Part shown: piece by piece, positions 1-8,162 of the stretch | Layout of the letters: every line of letters starts with the position of its first letter | Numbering within the stretch: the first letter of the stretch is position 1 | Assembly (NCBI GenBank): GCA_964019425.1 | Contig: OZ025848.1 | Location: 62,001-126,000, forward strand | DNA: 64,000 nt | Direction of reading: 5' to 3' | DNA from: Flectonema sp. DT1601 | Taxonomy: Eukaryota; Euglenozoa; Diplonemea; Diplonemida; Diplonemidae | Translations under genes and position numbers: made by a program | Notes under the pieces: model-generated | Seen by the model: the letters and a program-made list of their open reading frames with translations, nothing else | The model's database searches: none | What the model was told of the DNA's origin: nothing

Positions 1-84
1 TTTTACATAAAAATATAGGAAACACGGCAAGTCTTTGTACATTTTCTTCTACTTGGCAAACACAAGTCCACGGACAATAAAAAA

Positions 85-196
85 ACCCCAAAGGAAGAAA
101 ATTCTTCCTAAGAGGTTAGCTAAATATTCCAAGCAAGCTCGGATGTTGAGACTGTACCAATAAAGTACAGAAACTGTAGCTTTAGAATCGTTGGTT
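85..196 (-). ncRNA. Spliced leader (SL) RNA gene, first complete copy
   Basis: Donor of the mini-exon trans-spliced onto mRNAs. The exon is 196 to 158 (39 nt), begins AACCAACG and ends ACAGTTTCTGTACTTTATTG. The last part is almost the same as the conserved 3' end of kinetoplastid SLs, and the whole closely resembles the diplonemid SL as I recall it. The intron starts GTACAG at 157. Three stem-loops can be drawn: CTGTAC with GTACAG spanning the splice donor; CCGAG with CTTGG; and GGAAG with CTTCC just before the end. A U-rich AATATTTAG between stems II and III is the best Sm-site candidate. A T7 run at 79-85, right after GGGG, is the likely terminator, giving an RNA of about 112 nt. The exact 3' end is inferred. 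Confidence 0.93.
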
Positions 197-520
197 AACC
201 TTAAAAAGTAGTTACCCCAGGTAATTAGAAATTGTGTGGCTTTTAGAACTACCAACCAGTACTAACAGAAATGCTTGCTTGCGGGTAGGGAAGTAAAGGG
301 GAAGAATTTGCAGCAAATTTTATTTATTTTGAAGGGTGGGGCTGGGGCTCGGTCTTAGCTTTAACGTTAACATGGGAGCGGCGAAAATTACGTCTTTCGG
401 GGAGAAAAGCCAAAAAAAAAAAAATAAATTAAAAATTTTTACATAAAAATATAGGAAACACGGCAAGTCTTTGTACATTTTCTTCTACTTGGCAAACACA
501 AGTCCACGGACAATAAAAAA

Positions 521-632
521 ACCCCAAAGGAAGAAAATTCTTCCTAAGAGGTTAGCTAAATATTCCAAGCAAGCTCGGATGTTGAGACTGTACCAATAAA
601 GTACAGAAACTGTAGCTTTAGAATCGTTGGTT
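521..632 (-). ncRNA. SL RNA gene, unit 2
   Basis: Identical SL exon (632 to 594), GT donor and T-run. Intact. Confidence 0.92.
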
Positions 633-956
633 AACCTTAAAAAGTAGTTACCCCAGGTAATTAGAAATTGTGTGGCTTTTAGAACTACCAACCAGTACTA
701 ACAGAAATGCTTGCTTGCGGGTAGGGAAGTAAAGGGGAAGAATTTGCAGCAAATTTTATTTATTTTGAAGGGTGGGGCTGGGGCTCGGTCTTAGCTTTAA
801 CGTTAACATGGGAGCGGCGAAAATTACGTCTTTCGGGGAGAAAAGCCAAAAAAAAAAAAATAAATTAAAAATTTTTACATAAAAATATAGGAAACACGGC
901 AAGTCTTTGTACATTTTCTTCTACTTGGCAAACACAAGTCCACGGACAATAAAAAA

Positions 957-1068
957 ACCCCAAAGGAAGAAAATTCTTCCTAAGAGGTTAGCTAAATATT
1001 CCAAGCAAGCTCGGATGTTGAGACTGTACCAATAAAGTACAGAAACTGTAGCTTTAGAATCGTTGGTT
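957..1068 (-). ncRNA. SL RNA gene, unit 3
   Basis: Identical SL exon (1068 to 1030), donor and T-run. Intact. It is the last intact copy before retroelement copy 1. Confidence 0.92.
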
Positions 1069-1478
1069 AACCTTAAAAAGTAGTTACCCCAGGTAATTAG
1101 AAATTGTGTGGCTTTTAGAACTACCAACCAGTACTAACAGAAATGCTTGCTTGCGGGTAGGGAAGTAAAGGGGAAGAATTTGCAGCAAATTTTATTTATT
1201 TTGAAGGGTGGGGCTGGGGCTCGGTCTTAGCTTTAACGTTAACATGGGAGCGGCGAAAATTACGTCTTTCGGGGAGAAAAGCCAAAAAAAAAAAAATAAA
1301 TTAAAAATTTTTACATAAAAATATAGGAAACACGGCAAGTCTTTGTACATTTTCTTCTACTTGGCAAACACAAGTCCACGGACAATAAAAAGACCCCAAA
1401 GGAAGAAAATTCTTCCTAAGAGGTTAGCTAAATATTCCAAGCAAGCTCGGATGTTGAGACTGTACCAATAAAGTACAG

Positions 1479-1653
1479 TAATTGCGCTTGCCTTCCATAT
1501 CATGCACCTGACGAATGAAATGTATAGATGAAACTAATTAAACTAATAAAACAAACTAATGGATCAAACTAGCAAACACAGAGAAGCTGTCTAAGACAGT
1601 TTATTGCGTTGGGGTAGTGGCTGGTGCCCGTTTCGATTCGGCGTGACACCGGC
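1479..1653. repeat. Split repeat A1 of retroelement copy 1
   Basis: 175 bp, identical to 2043-2217. It begins TAATTGCGC at the element edge. On the coding strand it is the 3' terminal repeat. Confidence 0.9.
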
Positions 1654-1672
1654 CGGAGGGATGGAGGGTGGG

Positions 1673-2042
1673 TTTTTCTTTTACTTTTAGTGGTGAGATG
1701 TGACAAAGTGGCAAATAACTGCAAAAGTAAAAGAATAAATTTATTAGAATCCAAATTATTTAAACTATAACAAAAAGACAACTTAGCACCAAAACTCCAT
1801 GATTTTTTACTGCTAACTGAATTAGCAGCCGAACGCCTAGATTTCAAAACCAGATTGCCTACTAAAAGGAGTCCCTTCCCATCCTATTATACCTTATCTA
1901 TCTTTCCTAAACCTGCTTATGCGCAGAAATCCAGCATCTTTTCCTTGGGCAAAAACCTTTCTTACTTTTCTAGTAAGAAAGTTTTCTGCCTAAATTCTGG
2001 TGCATTTTGGATGGCTGCGCAATTACTGAAATAAATTTGCAA
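1673..2042. repeat. Split repeat B1 of retroelement copy 1
   Basis: 370 bp, matching 6245-6614. It is followed without any gap by A2, so the B-A join at 2042/2043 reproduces the junction expected when the two outer ends of the element are joined in a circle. Confidence 0.9.
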
Positions 2043-2051
2043 TAATTGCGC
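2017..2051. promoter_or_regulatory. Candidate tyrosine-recombinase site at the B1-A2 junction
   Basis: Nine-base inverted arms GCGCAATTA (2017-2025) and TAATTGCGC (2043-2051) flank 17 nt. The joint at 2042/2043 falls exactly at the edge of the right arm. The same 35 bp recurs at 8025-8059 and 14901-14935. The two arms also sit at the two outer ends of each element, so circularisation would regenerate the site. Its function as a crossover site is inferred from the layout. Confidence 0.55.
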
Positions 2052-2217
2052 TTGCCTTCCATATCATGCACCTGACGAATGAAATGTATAGATGAAACTA
2101 ATTAAACTAATAAAACAAACTAATGGATCAAACTAGCAAACACAGAGAAGCTGTCTAAGACAGTTTATTGCGTTGGGGTAGTGGCTGGTGCCCGTTTCGA
2201 TTCGGCGTGACACCGGC
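2043..2217. repeat. Split repeat A2 of retroelement copy 1
   Basis: Second 175-bp A repeat. The RT/RNase H ORF terminates inside it at 2155. Confidence 0.9.
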
Positions 2218-5196
2218 TCCGCCACCCCGTCGCGAGTTGAAGAAGCCCCCGAGCGCAAGTTCGACCTTCGCCCTCGTCTCCGAGGTGATAGGCTCCCTCG
2301 AGGGGATGTCTGCGGGGTTATACTTTGTGCTCACCCATTGAAGTGTGAAAGAACATTTTAAACGAAGTAATTTTTCTATTGAAACTAAAATAAATGAATT
2401 AAGAGAGTGTGAGCGAGCACACATCTTCTTTCTGAACGATCCGCAGACCGTGGTGTTATCGACCCAGATGGACAAATGGTCCGCTCTAGTAATAGCGCTC
2501 AAAGTCTTCCCTAAGGCATCTGCCTCGAGAATGTTAATATGGCGTTCTTCGCCTAAAGGCCATTGGCCACCTAAGATTTCCATCTCTGCAGAGTCCCAAA
2601 CAATCACACCTCCCCAGCCCTTGAGCGAGGCATCGATAAAGACCTCTGCAGTTTTACCGACCTTCTCATCTGGTAAAATAGTACGTCCCTTCTGGACTTG
2701 GTGCATCCACGCGCGCAGCTCAGCTTTCACTGAGTTTGGTAAAGAAATCTTTTCCGAAACAAGAATTGCTCCTCGATTGAGCTTATTAGTAAGTCTTCGC
2801 AGAAACTTCATTGCAAACCAGAACCTACCAGGAGGGACTCCTGATATGGCACTAGCATGCAAAAGCCTGCCCGAAAGAGATTCTGCTGCTGCTGCAGTTA
2901 TGCAGTTCAAATTGCAAGCTTTTATTCTTTTAGTAATCTTTTCACCTAAAGAAACTTCCCTAGTAGGATGTGAGAAAAATGCACCTAAAAATTCGTATTC
3001 AGTGCCTAAATTAACAGTATCTTGTACCTTCCAGGTTGCGTTGCAAAGCCTGGCAAACTCGTCCATTCTATTCGTGGCCTCTCGGACCCTTTCTTTATCC
3101 CCATAAATCCTTATATTATCTATCCACCAATCAATTTTCACTTGCTTTTCTGCAGATTCTGGCCTAACAAACAAGGGGTCGCCAGAAACTACTGCAGTAA
3201 TCGTATTCATAATTTCGGGCGCACAAACGTGCCCCATCGGTAATCTGGTTAGCGCGAACCAGTCCCCCGAGGCATCCTCGAAGGTAAAAAGAGGTCTCGA
3301 AGCCTCTGGAATAAGTATCTGATAAAAACCTGTTTTAAAGTCTCTTAAAGAAGCTACTTCTGAGTGCACTGCACCTAAGTACTTCGAGATATGTTGTAAA
3401 GGTACAAACGGTTCATATCCAGTCTCGTAAATCTTCTCGTTCTCTTCCTTAGTCCACAAGATAAAGCGCTGCCTATCTCCTGTCTCCCTTTCCTCGAAAG
3501 CTGTGAAAGGCACGTTCCTGGACTTAGAAAGTTCCTTCTTAAAAGGTACTGCAATTTTACACCTTACTAACTCCTTAGAGTGAAGACAGGAAAGCTTTGT
3601 TTTTTGAAAAGAATTTTGGGTTTTTTTATCTTTCAGGTGGGGAGTGGTGGAATGGTTGGAGGGAGAACGGGATGAGTGTCTCGAAGGGTCGTTAGGGAGC
3701 GCCGGTTCGAGTCTGGGAGGGGGATTCTTCTCTCTATTTTTACCTAAACTTTTCAGATTTCCTGCATTTTTAAATGTCAAGTCCCAAGTCTCGTTGAAAC
3801 GCTCTAGGACGCTCGGAAGCATCCGGTCTTTGATTATTTGAATATCCATCGGCTGTACGATCGCTGCGTGTAATGGGGCCGACTTCTCGTAGCTCGTACT
3901 CGGTATCCTTGTTGACTTAGCCCTGTGTGTGAACTGAGCCCCCATTTTTCTTATCAGTTTTATAGGAACTTCGTCACTAAGGATGTCTTCAGGGCCCGAG
4001 CGGTGGCGATTGCGTTCCCTCCGTATCTTATTGTTGTACTTGAGATCGCCGACGTCGTCGAGTGCTTTGCAAGGCGGCTTATCAGCTCTTCCTTCAGGTC
4101 GCATCCGCTCGCGAGGAGCTCTAGTAAGGTGCTTATTGCGCCTCTTTTTATCGAGTGGGCTGTATAGGTTTTCATAATACTGTCTTCCTTCCACTCCTTT
4201 ACTAGTCGTGATGTGTCCCACGGATGTAAGGTTTCGAATTCTTCTATTTCCGTCAGTCCATCCGCTATTTCCTCCACGAGATCCCCGACCAACACGGCCC
4301 ATCTGCTCGGGTAGAACGGATTGCCTCTGCGGCCCTTTGGTGTGGTTGCCCAATCTATTATTATTTCTTCCTTTGAAATTAGTATAAACTGCTCCCTTGC
4401 TAGTCCTGCTGTCTCTCCCCATCGTGCGGCTGCCTTCCAGCTGATGAGCATCGCGACTCTCGTCCTCGTACATTGTTTCATCGCCCATCCTACTAAGTGC
4501 TCCCTCTTCATGGGGATTGCTTGCTGAGTTGGAATGTTCCCTCCTGCTGCTCTGATTGCTGCTGCTAAGGTTAAAAGTGGCTTGCTGTCCATTCCCATCT
4601 TCCCCATCAGGGCTGACAGGTGCTTTGAATATGTAAGAAGCGCCGATTCCGCTGCTCCCGTTGCCATCACGAAGAGAACAGCTGTGTCCCCATTGACTTG
4701 TAGGTTCTGGCTGCCTGCCCAATTTATCAGTCTCTTCCAGAGCTGCTTCCTGCTGGAAGTGGTCTCCTTTGCCCACATCTTCTCCATTGTCTCTCCAAGT
4801 CTTTCTGTTGCTTGGAGCACTCCCACAGAGTCTTCCTTCTGATTTCTGCTCAGGGCAGAGGGCTCCACTATGTCTAGAAGGACATTTTGGATCACCCCTG
4901 AAGAGTCCCCTCTGGGTTCTTCCTCCACTTTTTCTACTAAGTCTGTCTTTTCCAGATTTTTGAGATTCTTTGAATTTTCCCTGACTAGACTTAGAGATGA
5001 GATACTTTTTGAAATTGCCATCCCAGGCTTTCCCGGGGTATACCTGCGCATTAGACCAATTACTTTGAGATTTCTCTGAATTTTCAGTGTTCCTCTTTCT
5101 ATTTCTACCTGCTTCTTTACCTTCAATATTTGTAGCAAGTTTCCCGAGGCTCTTGCTCTCCTCACTGGCAGTGTAGGGCTGGACGTCGCCAGTCAT
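2155..5196 (-). CDS. Retroelement copy 1: reverse transcriptase/RNase H ORF
   Basis: Open frame of 1013 codons whose first ~410 codons overlap the tyrosine-recombinase ORF in another frame. That part probably reflects the frame of the recombinase gene rather than a domain of its own. The downstream ~600 codons carry the RT, with FYQILIPE and LPMG-type motifs near residues 620-655 and the palm segment near 689. They also carry an RNase H with FIDASLKGWGG near 850, an EAD segment and WVDNTT further on. Extensive overlap of recombinase and RT ORFs is known in DIRS-type elements. The ORF begins at an ATG overlapping the gag stop (ATGA). The product would copy the element RNA. Confidence 0.88.
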   Translation of the reverse strand: MTGDVQPYTASEESKSLGKLATNIEGKEAGRNRKRNTENSEKSQSNWSNAQVYPGKAWDGNFKKYLISKSSQGKFKESQKSGKDRLSRKSGGRTQRGLFRGDPKCPSRHSGALCPEQKSEGRLCGSAPSNRKTWRDNGEDVGKGDHFQQEAALEETDKLGRQPEPTSQWGHSCSLRDGNGSSGIGASYIFKAPVSPDGEDGNGQQATFNLSSSNQSSRREHSNSASNPHEEGALSRMGDETMYEDESRDAHQLEGSRTMGRDSRTSKGAVYTNFKGRNNNRLGNHTKGPQRQSVLPEQMGRVGRGSRGGNSGWTDGNRRIRNLTSVGHITTSKGVEGRQYYENLYSPLDKKRRNKHLTRAPRERMRPEGRADKPPCKALDDVGDLKYNNKIRRERNRHRSGPEDILSDEVPIKLIRKMGAQFTHRAKSTRIPSTSYEKSAPLHAAIVQPMDIQIIKDRMLPSVLERFNETWDLTFKNAGNLKSLGKNREKNPPPRLEPALPNDPSRHSSRSPSNHSTTPHLKDKKTQNSFQKTKLSCLHSKELVRCKIAVPFKKELSKSRNVPFTAFEERETGDRQRFILWTKEENEKIYETGYEPFVPLQHISKYLGAVHSEVASLRDFKTGFYQILIPEASRPLFTFEDASGDWFALTRLPMGHVCAPEIMNTITAVVSGDPLFVRPESAEKQVKIDWWIDNIRIYGDKERVREATNRMDEFARLCNATWKVQDTVNLGTEYEFLGAFFSHPTREVSLGEKITKRIKACNLNCITAAAAESLSGRLLHASAISGVPPGRFWFAMKFLRRLTNKLNRGAILVSEKISLPNSVKAELRAWMHQVQKGRTILPDEKVGKTAEVFIDASLKGWGGVIVWDSAEMEILGGQWPLGEERHINILEADALGKTLSAITRADHLSIWVDNTTVCGSFRKKMCARSHSLNSFILVSIEKLLRLKCSFTLQWVSTKYNPADIPSREPITSETRAKVELALGGFFNSRRGGGAGVTPNRNGHQPLPQRNKLS
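3960..5165 (-). CDS. Retroelement copy 1: tyrosine recombinase (YR)
   Basis: About 400 codons. It shows the tyrosine recombinase signature in order: Arg in AARWGE (about residue 248), H-x-x-R in HSIKRGA (about 337-341) and the nucleophile Tyr in TTIRYGG (about 381). The position between gag and RT/RH is that of VIPER and TATE, whereas DIRS, Ngaro and PAT place it after RT/RH. It should join the circular DNA intermediate to the SL exon. The start codon is unclear: the long frame opens at a GTG. Confidence 0.87.
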   Translation of the reverse strand: MRRARASGNLLQILKVKKQVEIERGTLKIQRNLKVIGLMRRYTPGKPGMAISKSISSLSLVRENSKNLKNLEKTDLVEKVEEEPRGDSSGVIQNVLLDIVEPSALSRNQKEDSVGVLQATERLGETMEKMWAKETTSSRKQLWKRLINWAGSQNLQVNGDTAVLFVMATGAAESALLTYSKHLSALMGKMGMDSKPLLTLAAAIRAAGGNIPTQQAIPMKREHLVGWAMKQCTRTRVAMLISWKAAARWGETAGLAREQFILISKEEIIIDWATTPKGRRGNPFYPSRWAVLVGDLVEEIADGLTEIEEFETLHPWDTSRLVKEWKEDSIMKTYTAHSIKRGAISTLLELLASGCDLKEELISRLAKHSTTSAISSTTIRYGGNAIATARALKTSLVTKFL

Positions 5197-6245
5197 TGTC
5201 CCCCAGCCCTTCCGTTTCCCTGTCCTCGCTGGAACGTCCTACGGAATGGAACATATCCTCCTTTTCTTCCTTTTGTACTTGCACTGCTTGTAAGGTTTCT
5301 GGTAATTGCTTTCTTCTTTGCCATAAGTACTGCATTAGCCTTCTGTAATGGATCATTAGCCTCTGTTTTAAGCTGATTGATTAGATCCGACCTCTTTGTC
5401 CCATTCATGCAATACATATTCTGAATCTTCAAATCTCTCAACAAGTTATTTCCTAATGAGACTGCATTCTCGTTCTTGTCCCATCCTGGGATGAATTCCA
5501 TAGCTAATATGAATCTTTCTAAGTTATTGTAATAATTCTCTAGCAACTCAACCCCTGGTCCAGGGGGAACTCTTCCTACGAATTTTGATTCCAGTTTAAT
5601 CAGCAAGATCTCTGTCAGCCGTTGTTCCATGATTGGAATCCAGTCTAAAACACTATTCGTGTCTAATACAGCAGACTGCATCTGTGAATCTTCTTCTCCA
5701 CCTTGATGAGTACCTTGCTGAGGCGCTGCAGGAAGCACTGGTGGTGGTACAGGCTGTGGCCCCTGATGTGGTGTATTTTGAAAATGCTGCTGGAGCTGTT
5801 GCTGTAATTGTTGCTGAAGCTGCTGCTGAAACTGCAGTTGAGACTGTTGAAACTGCTGGAACTGATCTTTAATTCCAATTACTTCTTGTTTGAGGATGTT
5901 TGTCTCATGCGAACGCACCTCGCTCTCTTGTCGAACTGCAGCATCCCGCTTCTGACTTTCTTCCCTCGTGCGTGCTATCACGGCAGCTGCGATTCCTGGT
6001 TCGATTTCACTCACATTAGGAGCTTCTAATACATCTATTTTGATACATCCTGTTTGTCCCAGTTCCCTAACAGTTTTACTCATAGCTTGGTTATAAATTC
6101 CACCCTTGCCTGCTCTGTCAATCTTCACTATTCCTTCTAATGGTAAATCATTAACGAAGAAGGCCCTAACTTTGTGGCCCATTGTGCTTGCTAGAAATCC
6201 TTCAATCTCATCATCATTCATGCACTTAATAGTTGCAGTAGTCAT
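5193..6245 (-). CDS. Retroelement copy 1: gag-like protein
   Basis: 350 aa from the ATG at 6245, which lies exactly at the inner edge of repeat B2; the frame is also open upstream within the repeat but without an ATG. A globular N-terminal part (begins MTTATIKCMNDDEIEGF) is followed by a charged coiled-coil-like stretch and a glutamine-rich run (about residues 135-165). A second globular part and a basic Gly/Arg/Gln-rich tail (FRRTFQRGQGNGRAGG) follow, the tail being suited to RNA binding. I see no zinc knuckle. The gag assignment rests on position and composition. Confidence 0.75.
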   Translation of the reverse strand: MTTATIKCMNDDEIEGFLASTMGHKVRAFFVNDLPLEGIVKIDRAGKGGIYNQAMSKTVRELGQTGCIKIDVLEAPNVSEIEPGIAAAVIARTREESQKRDAAVRQESEVRSHETNILKQEVIGIKDQFQQFQQSQLQFQQQLQQQLQQQLQQHFQNTPHQGPQPVPPPVLPAAPQQGTHQGGEEDSQMQSAVLDTNSVLDWIPIMEQRLTEILLIKLESKFVGRVPPGPGVELLENYYNNLERFILAMEFIPGWDKNENAVSLGNNLLRDLKIQNMYCMNGTKRSDLINQLKTEANDPLQKANAVLMAKKKAITRNLTSSASTKGRKGGYVPFRRTFQRGQGNGRAGGQ

Positions 6246-6614
6246 TTTTCTTTTACTTTTAGTGGTGAGATGTGACAAAGTGGCAAATAACTGCAAAAGT
6301 AAAAGAATAAATTTATTAGAATCCAAATTATTTAAACTATAACAAAAAGACAACTTAGCACCAAAACTCCATGATTTTTTACTGCTAACTGAATTAGCAG
6401 CCGAACGCCTAGATTTCAAAACCAGATTGCCTACTAAAAGGAGTCCCTTCCCATCCTATTATACCTTATCTATCTTTCCTAAACCTGCTTATGCGCAGAA
6501 ATCCAGCATCTTTTCCTTGGGCAAAAACCTTTCTTACTTTTCTAGTAAGAAAGTTTTCTGCCTAAATTCTGGTGCATTTTGGATGGCTGCGCAATTACTG
6601 AAATAAATTTGCAA
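6245..6614. repeat. Split repeat B2 of retroelement copy 1
   Basis: 370 bp, the 5' terminal repeat on the coding strand. Its outer edge abuts SL exon nt 26. It contains GCGCAATTA at 6589-6597, 17 nt from the element edge. Confidence 0.9.
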
Positions 6615-7486
6615 AAACTGTAGCTTTAGAATCGTTGGTTAACCTTAAAAAGTAGTTACCCCAGGTAATTAGAAATTGTGTGGCTTTTAGAACTACCAAC
6701 CAGTACTAACAGAAATGCTTGCTTGCGGGTAGGGAAGTAAAGGGGAAGAATTTGCAGCAAATTTTATTTATTTTGAAGGGTGGGGCTGGGGCTCGGTCTT
6801 AGCTTTAACGTTAACATGGGAGCGGCGAAAATTACGTCTTTCGGGGAGAAAAGCCAAAAAAAAAAAAATAAATTAAAAATTTTTACATAAAAATATAGGA
6901 AACACGGCAAGTCTTTGTACATTTTCTTCTACTTGGCAAACACAAGTCCACGGACAATAAAAAAACCCCAAAGGAAGAAAATTCTTCCTAAGAGGTTAGC
7001 TAAATATTCCAAGCAAGCTCGGATGTTGAGACTGTACCAATAAAGTACAGAAACTGTAGCTTTAGAATCGTTGGTTAACCTTAAAAAGTAGTTACCCCAG
7101 GTAATTAGAAATTGTGTGGCTTTTAGAACTACCAACCAGTACTAACAGAAATGCTTGCTTGCGGGTAGGGAAGTAAAGGGGAAGAATTTGCAGCAAATTT
7201 TATTTATTTTGAAGGGTGGGGCTGGGGCTCGGTCTTAGCTTTAACGTTAACATGGGAGCGGCGAAAATTACGTCTTTCGGGGAGAAAAGCCAAAAAAAAA
7301 AAAATAAATTAAAAATTTTTACATAAAAATATAGGAAACACGGCAAGTCTTTGTACATTTTCTTCTACTTGGCAAACACAAGTCCACGGACAATAAAAAA
7401 ACCCCAAAGGAAGAAAATTCTTCCTAAGAGGTTAGCTAAATATTCCAAGCAAGCTCGGATGTTGAGACTGTACCAATAAAGTACAG
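6615..7486 (-). repeat. SL RNA gene tandem array, segment 2
   Basis: Remainder of the split unit (6615-6880), one full unit (6881-7316) and the first part of the unit split by copy 2 (7317-7486). Confidence 0.94.
6965..7076 (-). ncRNA. SL RNA gene between retroelement copies 1 and 2
   Basis: Intact SL gene, exon 7076 to 7038, identical to the first copy. It is the only intact SL gene between these two insertions. Confidence 0.92.
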
Positions 7487-8162
7487 TAATTGCGCTTGCC
7501 TTCCATATCATGCACCTGACGAATGAAATGTATAGATGAAACTAATTAAACTAATAAAACAAACTAATGGATCAAACTAGCAAACACAGAGAAGCTGTCT
7601 AAGACAGTTTATTGCGTTGGGGTAGTGGCTGGTGCCCGTTTCGATTCGGCGTGACACCGGCCGGAGGGATGGAGGGTGGGTTTTTCTTTTACTTTTAGTG
7701 GTGAGATGTGACAAAGTGGCAAATAACTGCAAAAGTAAAAGAATAAATTTATTAGAATCCAAATTATTTAAACTATAACAAAAAGACAAATTAGCACCAA
7801 AACTCCATGATTTTTTACTGCTAACTGAATTAGCAGCCGAACACCTAGATTTCAAAACAAGATTGCCTACTAAAAGGAGTCCTTTCTCATCCTATTATAC
7901 CTTATCTATCTTTCCTAAACCTGCTTATGCGCAGAAATCCAGCATCTTTTCCTTGGGCAAAAACCTTTCTTACTTTTCTAGTAAGAAAGTTTTCTGCCTA
8001 AATTCTGGTGCATTTTGGATGGCTGCGCAATTACTGAAATAAATTTGCAATAATTGCGCTTGCCTTCCATATCATGCACCTGACGAATGAAATGTATAGA
8101 TGAAACTAATTAAACTAATAAAACAAACTAATGGATCAAACTAGCAAACACAGAGAAGCTGT

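Larger units (their letters stand above)
1..1478 (-). repeat. SL RNA gene tandem array, segment 1
   Basis: Three complete 436-bp units start at 1, 437 and 873. A fourth (from 1309) is cut at 1478 by retroelement copy 1, and its remainder resumes at 6615-6880. Units are essentially identical base for base. Each has the SL RNA gene at unit offsets +84 to +195, an upstream spacer of about 240 bp that should hold the SL promoter, and an A13 tract near the unit edge. The array continues beyond the left end of the window. I found no 5S rRNA or other RNA gene inside the unit. Confidence 0.95.
1479..6614 (-). mobile_element. SL-exon-specific tyrosine-recombinase retrotransposon, copy 1
   Basis: 5136 bp, DIRS order, with VIPER/TATE-like gene order. 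In plus coordinates the structure is A1 (1479-1653), a 19-bp linker, B1 (1673-2042), A2 (2043-2217), the coding region, and B2 (6245-6614). Read along the coding strand this is B - gag - YR - RT/RH - A - B - A, the split-direct-repeat layout of Ngaro/VIPER-type elements. There is no target-site duplication, no polyA end and no integrase of the DDE type. All ORFs are open, so this copy looks whole. Its B repeats match each other and the other copies closely, so insertion is very recent. The reading direction equals that of the host SL RNA gene. Confidence 0.92.
1393..6640 (-). pseudogene. SL RNA gene split by retroelement copy 1
   Basis: The first 26 nt of the SL exon lie at 6640-6615. The last 13 nt plus the SL intron lie at 1478-1393. 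The retroelement occupies everything between. No bases of the SL are lost or duplicated at the junctions. This unit also carries a private A-to-G difference in the A-run at about 1391. Confidence 0.93.

Noticed and set aside
49-255. 68-codon open frame repeated in every 436-bp unit
   Set aside because: It starts at TTG and is simply the translation of the SL RNA gene and its promoter side on the same strand.
1-436. 5S rRNA gene within the SL unit
   Set aside because: I looked for it because such linkage occurs in Euglenozoa; no 5S box A/C or ~120-nt structure is present.
1569-1847. 92-codon frame across the A1/B1 repeats
   Set aside because: Arises from the repeat junction, begins at TTG, and has no protein-like features.
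2345-3106. 253-codon plus-strand frame in each retroelement
   Set aside because: Antisense shadow of the RT/RNase H coding sequence; no domain of its own.
3690-3720. GGTTCGAGTC resembling a tRNA T-arm
   Set aside because: Lies inside the RT ORF with no cloverleaf around it.
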